From contig JAAAVE010000455.1 of NCBI GenBank assembly GCA_015679605.1, positions 1 to 15,095 on the forward strand: a stretch of DNA of 15,095 nucleotides. The letters run 5' to 3'. Source of the stretch: Podila epigama. Its lineage: Eukaryota > Mortierellomycota > Mortierellomycetes > Mortierellales > Mortierellaceae. The notes under the pieces are model-generated. The model did no database searches, was not told the DNA's origin, and saw only the letters and a program-made list of their open reading frames with translations. Below, in pieces: positions 8,561 to 15,095 of this stretch (position 1 is the stretch's first letter; each line of letters opens with the position of its first letter). The translations under genes were made by a program, and so were the position numbers.

Positions 8561-9600
8561 ATACAGTTCAGTACAGAGTTGACTTGAATTGGAGATTTGT
8601 ACTCGCCTGCCTGCTCAAGGGATCATAAAGAAAGACTACACTCAAAACTACACACCTCCTATTCTATTGTTCATCAATATAAATTTGGTGGATGGAGAAA
8701 GGGCATCGCTACTTAAAGAAACTACATCAATGGTCAATGGTCAATGGTCAGCTAGGGAACGGTAGCGTACAAGTGGCACCATTGTCATGCCTGTCCCTCT
8801 GGTGTCTACGCATATGTCTTCTTGACCATGGTATCACTCTCATTTGAACACGGTCCCACATCCAAACCTCTCTAAAAGAAGATGAAGAAGGTGAAGAAGA
8901 AGGTGAATAAGATGATGTTGACGATGATGAAGAAGGTTGAAAAAAAAAAGATGAAGAAATGCAAAAGAAGAAAAAGAAAAAGAAGAAAAATGAAAAAGAA
9001 AAAAGAAACAAGGACGGGCCACTTTGCCTCTTCCTTCGACCACTTTTCAATCCTCCTCTGCCTTCCCTCCGAGGCATCTCGCTCATGACACTCCTTTGGG
9101 TATCATCATATTTCTTGCTTGAAATACCATACCTCCTGGCCTTTTTCTTGCCACCATTTCATCTTTCTTTCTGTGATTCACCCCCCCTCTTGACATGGTC
9201 AAATGATATAGCGATAATTACAATGACATTGACAATGGCTCATTCCCACTCGAGCCTCCGTCCTTCCAGGAGAGACGAAATGTGGGATTCATACACCAAA
9301 AGTAATAAACGAAATAGAAAAATATCGTTGAAAAGCCACGCTCAAGAGTATGCGAATGCTCCCTATTGAGCAGTAACAATTCTTATGCTGTTTATTCTCG
9401 TGGCATTCAATAGGAGCGAGGTGTACATGCCTTTCTTCCAACTCTCTCTATCTCTCTCTCCCTCTCTCTCTCTCGTATGTAAACGAAAACAAATACAAAT
9501 TCTGTCTCTTTATTATTCCTCATTTCCTTGGATACAAATCCGCCATCAAACAAAGCAGACGAGATCGCGGAGTATGTCTGCCTAGGAAAGGGATACAATG
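8561..9600. other. Intergenic DNA, purine tract and no supported gene
   Basis: This stretch holds a (TCAATGG)3 repeat (8727-8747), a strongly purine-rich tract (about 8875-9010), a CT microsatellite near 9440-9475 and mixed-composition DNA at 9020-9400. TATA-like sequences occur near 8545 and 8674. Open frames exist but are Lys-only or Phe/Ser-only products of the tracts, or lack family features. I see no RNA gene. Confidence 0.5.
8875..9010 (+). repeat. Long purine-rich (GA/A) tract
   Basis: About 135 nt almost entirely of A and G with scattered T, made of GATGAAGAAG-like and AAAGAAG-like units. The plus-strand frame reads as Lys/Met repeats and the minus strand as Phe/Ser. This is simple sequence, not a coding region. 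Confidence 0.85.
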
Positions 9601-10060
9601 CAGGACAGCCAATCAAAAAAATAAAAAGACACGAACCTCCTTGCCCTTTTTAGGATTCCTTTTGTCCTGAAGAAACAAAAAAAAAAGAGAAAAAAGAAAA
9701 AGCAATATTTGCCACACATGCACACACACAATCACAAACACAAACACACAGAAAATGGCCGTTCAATGGGATCCAAACGTCCTGGTGGATGGCACGGCAT
9801 AACAATGACATGGCATTAGCATGGCATGGTATGGGATAACACGGGCTTGGGGTTCATTGAGGATGAGAAGGGGGAAAAAGGAGAGATGATCGCGGAGACA
9901 ATAGGTAAATTGGCCATCCCTATCGTCATAGCCAAGCACAAAACACAAAGCACTGACCACATCTCATTCCATGGGCGACCTTTTGCTTTCATCGCCTTTT
10001 GCCATTGTCATATCCTGTTCCATCTGTTATATCGTGAGACAATAACCATCCTTGTTTTAC

Positions 10061-10085
10061 TATTATTATTATTATTATTATTATT
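10061..10085 (+). repeat. (TAT)8 microsatellite
   Basis: An uninterrupted run of about eight TAT units in intergenic DNA, followed by a CT-rich stretch. Confidence 0.95.
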
Positions 10086-10257
10086 TCTCTCTTTCTCTCT
10101 CTGTCCTCTGTCTTTTGTTGCCGCTGGTCGGTAGATGTTGATAAAGGTAAGTTGCCGTGCAGGCTGCAGCCTTGGTTCCTTTCGTGGAACAAAATAAAAA
10201 GAAAAAGATGATGATACCAAGATGGAGAATATGGCATACCAAGATAGAGAGTATGGA

Positions 10258-10316
10258 GTGCTTGTGCTCGTTCTTGTGCTCGTACTCGTGCTTGTGCTCG
10301 TGTCTGTGCTCGTGCC
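10258..10316 (+). repeat. Degenerate GTGCTC hexamer repeat
   Basis: About nine hexamers of GTGCTC, TTGTGC and CGTGCT type alternate across 59 nt. Both strands stay open through it only because of the repeat (Gln/Ala/Arg on minus, Cys/Ser on plus). Confidence 0.75.
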
Positions 10317-10440
10317 AACGACGGTGGGGTCATTTAGAAAGAATAAGACACAGCTTCTCTCCCATCCATCCTTTTCTTAACTTGCGTCCTCTTCCATGCG
10401 GCTCCGAGGTGCAATTGGTTTTTAGGGAAAGCATGAATTT

Positions 10441-11600
10441 GTTATAAAAAAAAAAGAAAAGAAAAACACGGAGTTGCTTTTTCTGCAGAGTCTCTTTGCT
10501 CCATGTGCATTGGGGTCAGGACAGCAGTGCGAACGAGGGCGTTTCCATCCATCCTACCCCATGGAGGATGTCACCCTCACCTTTTTTTTTTCTCACCCAC
10601 ACTTTCTCTTTCCATTCTCCCACCCATCCATCCATCCATCCAATTCCACGGTCGCCCGTCACTCCCACACCTCGTCGTCTCGTTTCGACGCTTTTTTCAT
10701 TCTCTTTTCTTCCTTCTTTCGACCATTTTTGTTGTTTCCATCGTGGCCACTCTCAATCACACCACCTCCACCATCACCACCACAATCACTGCAACCACCA
10801 CTCTACGTTTGCCACTTGCTCTCTCCTTCTCACTCTCACACACACTCTTCCTCGTCATTTTCTTCCATTCGTCCTTTTCACTGTGTCAACATCCTTTCTT
10901 TACTTACTGTGGTGGGTAACTCGAGTAACTTGTTACTTATCTCTTTCATTTTTCCACCTTTTCCGTTCGTCCTTTGTTTCCACTCGACCTTCAAACCAAT
11001 TCACACACATTCACATACAACATATACATATCTTAACAACTCACATCTAATACCTGCCTGAATGTCTTTCACAAAGTGTTTGCACTCGTACCAACTTTGA
11101 CACGACCAAAAAAGCACTCATCTCTCGAACAACACACAGACAAAAACAACCAAACAGTCTCGACATCCGAATGTATACTCGTCTTTAGTAGAGCGCTCGT
11201 TCCGCACACACACATACGCGCTCTCTCTCTCACACTATTACTCTCTCACTATCTCTCAAGTACAGCTCCAACTTTGCTCATAGCCATCATTTCATTTTAC
11301 CTATTCCTGCTCTATCCACACTTTACCATCCTTCTCCATCAATCTCCACATCATATCGTGAGCTGATTCCTCATTGATAGACATACCAATTCCAGTGCCG
11401 AGTAAGTCATGTCATTGTTTTTTTTTTGTGCTCACTCTTTTTGTGCCATTGAGGACGGTTGCTCCTAGACCATGCCGTGCTCTGTTTGTCACACAGCCCG
11501 TTTTTGCGTTTGTGTGCGTGTGTGTGCTACATTCCATGTTAAAGGAGATAGCAACAATAATGATGTACCTCTCTATGATGACCAGGATTGGTTAGAGTCA
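10441..11600. promoter_or_regulatory. Pyrimidine-rich upstream DNA with TATA motif
   Basis: GTTATAAAAAAA (TATA at 10443-10449) stands before more than 600 nt that are strongly C/T- and CA-rich on the plus strand, the composition of the leaders of the identified genes. ACTCGAGT at 10919-10926 overlaps the inverted repeat AGTAAC/GTTACT (10924-10937). A donor-like GAGTAAGTC occurs at 11399-11407. Long open frames of up to 195 codons here are low complexity (Ser, Phe, His, Pro) and I do not call them genes. An untranslated exon of the downstream gene is possible. Confidence 0.35.
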
Positions 11601-11649
11601 TGAGAAGGAAAAAAAAAAAAAAAAAAAGGAAAGGAAACAAAACAAAACA

Positions 11650-11765
11650 CAACGTGGCCATGGGTTGGGTTGTCACCAAAGGCCCTCGCAAGGCCTTTGG
11701 ATGAGTCATCTGGATATTTGTTTTCAGGGACCCCACGTTTTTCTTGAACCCTGCGCAGGGCCCAC
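11650..11765. other. GC-richer structured patch: hairpin, Gcn4-type site, palindrome
   Basis: Three elements sit within 85 nt. The first is a perfect 9-bp inverted repeat, CCAAAGGCC/GGCCTTTGG, with a 7-nt loop (11676-11700). Directly abutting it is ATGAGTCAT (11701-11709), a full palindromic Gcn4/AP-1-type bZIP site. The third is the 12-nt perfect palindrome CCCTGCGCAGGG (11749-11760). The patch stands out from its low-complexity surroundings. It could be an upstream control element, a structured leader RNA or part of an unknown transcript. Confidence 0.55.
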
Positions 11766-11998
11766 GACAGTGTGTGCGTTTTGTGTGTATGTGTTTGTGT
11801 TCGTGTTTGTGTTTGAATGCTGTCTTTGCGCATGGGGAGTGCGGGTTGAGTTGTTCCCGCTCATCCTTTTTATTTATTTTTCAACTTTCCTCTCCCTCGT
11901 TCATTGACACACATGTCACACACACACACAAACATTCGCATACACACTCGCACACATCCTCCATGCTCCATCCTCGGTCTGCTCCAGTCCAGTCAACA

Positions 11999-12277
11999 AT
12001 GGGTCGTCTCTTCAATGCACACAGCATGATAGACATTTCCCGCTCCAGCCCAGCATCCAATGTCCATTTTCATCCCGCCAGTATTTTTAACCTGTTTAAC
12101 CTTTTTAAGCTTTTTAAACTTTTTCTTCCCTTTTCCCCCCCTCATTCCTCAGGAGTTGTGGATGGTTTTTTATTGCATGACAGTAGGAGGGGTTCTCATT
12201 TTTCAACCCTTTGCCTCAATTTCCTTTGGTGTCATCAAGAGACAATTGAGTGTATGCGTATGTGTGTGGGTGTGTAA
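11999..12277 (+). CDS. Candidate small spliced ORF upstream of the unknown gene
   Basis: This is unrecognised and weakly supported. CAACAATGGG is a good start context. The frame reads MGRLFNAHSMIDISRSS, with more balanced composition than its surroundings, to a donor-like CCA/GTATTT. An intron-like segment (12081-12151, polypyrimidine tract, ends CATTCCTCAG) can be removed, leaving an ORF of about 69 codons that stops at 12277. The stretch is also open without splicing, because the segment is about 71-72 nt. An in-frame upstream ATG (MLHPRSAPV) lies about 36 nt earlier. It could be an uORF of the gene at 13230, its alternative first exon, or chance. Splicing this exon directly onto the AG before the 13230 ATG would not keep frame. 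Confidence 0.25.
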   Translation: MGRLFNAHSMIDISRSSPASNVHFHPASIFNLFNLFKLFKLFLPFSPPHSSGVVDGFLLHDSRRGSHFSTLCLNFLWCHQETIECMRMCVGV

Positions 12278-12371
12278 ATTTGTGTGCGTGGACTGTACTG
12301 GAGAAAGTGTGAGTGTCAAGGCGTGAAAAGAGGCTCGATGTAAAAAACGAGGAATGAGCGGAACAAAGTGG

Positions 12372-12393
12372 AATGACAATGTCCATTGTCATT
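12372..12393. other. 10-bp inverted repeat AATGACAATG-TC-CATTGTCATT
   Basis: Perfect 10-bp arms surround a 2-nt centre. Next to it are GAACAAAG (12361-12368) and the palindrome AATGGCCATT (12408-12417). ACAATG and AACAAAG resemble binding sites of HMG-box (Sox/Ste11/mating-type HMG) proteins, so a dimeric or clustered protein site is plausible. No evidence of use. Confidence 0.5.
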
Positions 12394-12640
12394 TCAACAA
12401 CGAATGCAATGGCCATTCTTTTTCTTTTCTTTTCTTTCTTTTTCTTGTCAAGATACAGAAGAAGAAAAAAAACCTGTTACACTTATCATATCCACCACTC
12501 CTCCTCCACACACACATACACAACACACACATTCATACATACACCTTTACACACATACACACATACACACACAACACACATAACATCCAACTTTTGCACC
12601 TTTCAATTGCATCCACAATCTCCACCTCTTCTTGACCAGA

Positions 12641-12710
12641 ACAACAGCAACATACAGCAACACACAGCAACAAATAGCAACACACATTAACATACAACAA
12701 CATACGGCAT
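12641..12710 (+). repeat. Degenerate 10-nt repeat (CACACAGCAA type)
   Basis: Seven consecutive 10-nt units related to CATACAGCAA/CACACAGCAA, decaying toward the right end. It lies about 65 nt upstream of the TATA candidate. Confidence 0.75.
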
Positions 12711-12829
12711 TGGCAACAAAAGAATAACAATAACAATAACACAGCTCCAACGTACAAACCACATCCACAATCATTTATATATATGTCTTTCTGTTTAACC
12801 ATAGCAGATCGTCTTGTATCGTCCCCTTG

Positions 12830-12856
12830 GCCAACACTTGGTTGGCTTTTTTTTTT
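12830..12856 (+). other. Short GC hairpin followed by ten T
   Basis: GCCAAC and GTTGGC flank a 5-nt loop, directly followed by ten T. In bacteria this would look like an intrinsic terminator. In a eukaryote a T run can end RNA polymerase III transcription, but I found no Pol III A/B boxes. It is probably a leader element or chance. Confidence 0.4.
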
Positions 12857-13229
12857 CTTCTTCTATCCTCACTCAATCCACTCTTCTCCCATCCTATCCC
12901 AGTATCACCGCCTTCTCCCCCTCCGTCTCTCCTTGCACCTTTTCTCTTTCTCTTTCTCTCTCTCGCTTTACGTTCTTCGTCTGTCCCTGACCCCTCTTTC
13001 GTCACGCTTTTTTAGATCACGGCCTTCTCCTTGTGTTCCGTGGACCCTTCCTAATAGTTAACCCAACTGTCGTCCACCAAAGCCATCATTCTCTAATCTA
13101 GTTCAAAGTATCAACATTCAACTTTTAATCCACATCAACAACTTATTCATAAACCACAAAAAAAAAGAGAGAAACACACACACACATACACACACACTAC
13201 TTCTCCACGAATCTCTTTACGTCAACAAG

Positions 13230-15095
13230 ATGCTGGACGCAATCCCACATGGTATTGGTCTTGAGAACTTGGCAAGGATTTCCATGACACCAGCAAACAT
13301 GCCCATCTCCACAGAGGAAGCTGTCTGCTCCAAATTACTCGGACACAACTACCGCCAGCGCCCTCATCGACACCACCACTCGCACTCGGATGACATGCGA
13401 CGTCCCAAACATGATTATCCCATTGCATCTGACAACGACAGACACCCATCCCATCGTACACATTCGAAGCATGGTGAGTTTCCTTTTTTTTATTTTTTTA
13501 TTTTTATTTTTTTATTTTTATTTTTGTTTTCTAGACTAGTGCGTGCCTACTTTGTTCTTGTTACTTCCCTCCTCCTCCTCCTCCTCCTCCTTCATTGTTC
13601 TTGTTATGGTTGTCACAATTGCTGTTCATCGTTCGTTGCCACTCTTTCCACACACGCCATTCTTTCATCCTCGCCCCCCCTGGGGACATTCTATTGTTAC
13701 GTGATATTCATGATATTCATGCAATTTCATCAAGTATTATTATAATCAAACTTGTACCTTCATATAATCTCCCGAAACACATTAATCTCTCCTTTTCACT
13801 TCATATACCATTTCATTTTCGCACTCACCTTGAACACGTCTTGTACCTACTTGTGCCTACTTTTACCTACTTGTACCTACTTCACTCACACTCTGACACC
13901 CACACTCACACTCACATTCTGATACACGCATACTCACTCGCATTCTGACACATTGGACACATTGATACATTTGGTCTTTGCAGATGAGCAGACACACGGT
14001 TTTATTCTCGAGTCAAAACAGCAATCCTATTTCCCGTCGGCGATGCTTCCTGCAGACAATGTAGTCCGTGCATCCATGGATCGTGAGCGGGTCGCACGCC
14101 CACCCGCCAACCCAAGTGACCTCTCCGAGGCACCCCTTGAGACTTTTGCTGAGGGTGAATCGATCGAATCACAACTGCATCGTCAACGCAATGAGCCCTG
14201 GGATTCTCAATCCCATCACTCTTCCTCCTCATCCTCATCGCGCCAGCTTCGACAAGCGCGTGCCCGTTGCTCATCATCGACCCTCTTTGATGACGCGCGC
14301 CCTCCCTCAGAGTTGAAGGGGCATTGGTCCACTCGTGTCTACACGCACGAGCAACACCAAAACAGTCCTTACCACCTCCAGAACCATAAACACTTTCCCT
14401 CTGATAGTCACCCTAGCCCCCCCACCAGTCACCACCAGTATTACCGCGGCACGTTCGACCCTTCGACTGTTGCAGCTGTAAAGAAGCAAAGCATTCACTT
14501 TCAGGATGCCTACCCTTCTCCTCAAAGAATGGATAGTTCCGACTATCGATCCAGTTCCCCTCCACATTCCCGCTACCAACAGTTCCAACAGGCACACCAA
14601 CAGCCATCCCCAAAGGATTCATTGTTAAAACAACATCAAGTGAGCGGTGATACCGGCAGTATGAACTCGTATGGTGGCGATAGCCCCAATTGGAGTGTCC
14701 ATACGCGTCTCAAGATTGAGCCCGCGACACCTGTTGCTGTGCGACCACCGCTCTCCACTGCCTCCTCCTCCAACAACCTGGCGAATGCCACTAAAGTGTC
14801 ATCACCCCTGAGCGCACCCACCACCCCACTCACCCCCCTCCCAGCGGATCTGGACAAGCCTACCAAGAACTTGATGTTGTTTAACAAGATCCCAAGACAA
14901 TGGCCCTCCTCCCAAGAGACATTGCACCATAACTATGTTGCTACACCCAACAAGAAGCCAGTCGTAAGTTTCCCTTTTTTTTTTTTCTCTCTCTCTCCTC
15001 TCTTGACGTGACGATCTATCCAATGTGTTTTGTTCAGAGTCAAAGGGATGTTGACAGAAAGGAAGCGAGAGAGAGAAGGAGAGCGAGCACATGTT
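13230..15095 (+). CDS. Unrecognised His/Ser/Pro-rich protein, probable nuclear regulator, 3' end off window
   Basis: I do not recognise the family. Exons 13230-13473, 13984-14963 and 15038-15095 (open at the edge) join with matching phases through GT..AG introns of 510 and 74 nt, giving 427 codons so far. Residues 1-81 include ANMPISTEEAVCSKLLGHNY and a His-rich patch (HRHHHSHSDD). Exon 2 encodes a long disordered region with a Ser run, His/Gln/Pro-rich stretches, LKIEP (about 324-328, a consensus SUMO-acceptor pattern) and Ser/Thr-Pro sites (SAPTTPLTPLP). It ends in a more ordered segment, PTKNLMLFNKIPRQW. Exon 3 starts with a strongly basic run (DRKEARERRRASTC), which could open a DNA-binding domain lying past the edge. 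Composition, basic run and SUMO-like motif suggest a transcription regulator, by inference only. The ATG at 13230 has AAG before it and a CA-rich leader; a more upstream coding exon cannot be excluded. Confidence 0.75.
13568..13592 (+). repeat. (CTC)8 microsatellite
   Basis: About eight CTC units inside the first intron of the plus-strand gene. Confidence 0.95.
13841..13880 (+). repeat. (TTGTACCTAC)4 decamer repeat
   Basis: Four consecutive 10-nt units, with the second and third each differing from the first by one or two bases. It lies inside the first intron, about 100 nt before the acceptor. Confidence 0.9.

Larger units (their letters stand above)
9601..10440. promoter_or_regulatory. Intergenic DNA with a CCAAT/AT-rich promoter-like patch
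   Basis: CAGCCAATCA (CCAAT at 9609-9613) is followed by an AAATAAAAAG stretch, resembling a plus-strand fungal promoter. Further on are GGCATGG-type imperfect repeats (9790-9835), an ATT microsatellite (10061-10085), the 10-nt palindrome GGCTGCAGCC (10162-10171) and a GTGCTC-type repeat (10258-10316). A strong donor-like AAAG/GTAAGT lies at 10143-10152. None of these is tied to a recognisable gene. Confidence 0.3.
12420..13229 (+). promoter_or_regulatory. Proximal promoter and leader of the plus-strand gene
   Basis: TTTATATATATG (12774-12785) is the strongest TATA candidate upstream of the ATG at 13230 and would give a leader of about 420 nt. Downstream are a short hairpin followed by ten T (12830-12856), CT-rich DNA, and a CA-rich stretch just before AACAAGATG (A at -3). 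Upstream are CA repeats and a 10-nt repeat (12641-12710). No other gene is supported here. Confidence 0.5.
13474..13983 (+). other. 510-nt first intron of the plus-strand gene
   Basis: The donor is GTGAGT and the acceptor TCTTTGCAG, with phase 1 on both sides (D82 split). The intron contains T/A runs (13485-13535), a (CTC)n tract (13568-13592), a 4x10-nt repeat (13841-13880) and CA-rich DNA. Its length is a multiple of three, but it contains stops, so retention would truncate the protein. Confidence 0.8.

Noticed and set aside
8748-9086. 112-codon minus-strand open frame with basic N-terminus
   Set aside because: Most of it is Phe/Ser repeat from the purine tract; no family feature and no supporting splice sites.
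8882-9088. Lys/Met-rich plus-strand frame
   Set aside because: Product of the GA-rich tract only.
9087-9369. Hydrophobic 94-codon plus-strand frame
   Set aside because: No signal or family motif, and the surrounding composition does not change at its ends; weak start context.
9826-10134. 102-codon frame starting MVWDNTGLGFIEDEKGE
   Set aside because: The first 35 residues look plausible, but it then runs through an ATT microsatellite as poly-Leu and has no recognisable domain; I could not connect it by splicing to anything.
10258-10316. CRISPR-like array
   Set aside because: Contiguous degenerate hexamers with no spacers; a microsatellite.
10474-11061. Three overlapping plus-strand frames of 138-195 codons
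   Set aside because: All three frames stay open because the DNA is C/T- and CA-rich; composition is Ser/Phe/His/Pro in every frame, which fits a leader rather than a gene.
12830-12856. Bacterial-type intrinsic terminator
   Set aside because: The shape fits, but the genome is eukaryotic and no transcript ending there is indicated; listed only as a hairpin.
5951-13229. Transposon or integrated element
   Set aside because: I saw no long terminal or inverted repeats, target duplications or transposase-like frames.

Overview
The window is nuclear DNA from a fungus. Its protein-coding genes are broken by spliceosomal introns of about 75-660 nt with GT..AG ends. Its non-coding DNA is full of A/T runs, CT/GA tracts and short tandem repeats. 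The three recognisable genes are conserved eukaryotic cell-biology genes with fungal-style versions. The intron density, the Beclin layout and the repeat-rich intergenic DNA suggest an early-diverging filamentous fungus, with Mortierella-like fungi my first guess. That placement is inference, not something the sequence proves.

Layout: three genes lie head-to-tail on the minus strand. At the left edge is the cytoplasmic dynein intermediate chain (1-2588, seven exons; the C-terminal WD40 end runs off the window). Next is Beclin 1/Atg6/Vps30 (2942-5312, five exons, 582 residues), then the peroxisomal import-pore protein Pex13 (5951-7955, two exons, 448 residues). After 5.3 kb without a convincing gene, a plus-strand gene starts at 13230 and runs off the right edge. 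Its protein is a low-complexity, His/Ser/Pro-rich, probably nuclear protein that I do not recognise. All splice junctions proposed for these four genes keep phase.

The 7956-13229 region separates the divergent Pex13 and plus-strand genes. It holds CCAAT and TATA candidates, several microsatellites, a few well-formed inverted repeats and a recurrent 8-mer (TGACAATG/CATTGTCA). It most likely contains the promoters and leaders of the two flanking genes, possibly with untranslated exons or small ORFs.

Functionally, the three minus-strand genes belong to retrograde microtubule transport, autophagy/endosomal PI3-kinase signalling and peroxisome import. They are mechanistically related in organelle turnover, but nothing here shows co-regulation, and their adjacency may be chance. 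I found no clear new biological system. The points most worth a second look are the repeated 8-mer and structured elements upstream of the unknown gene, a frame-preserving 204-nt Beclin intron, and the altered aromatic finger in Beclin.
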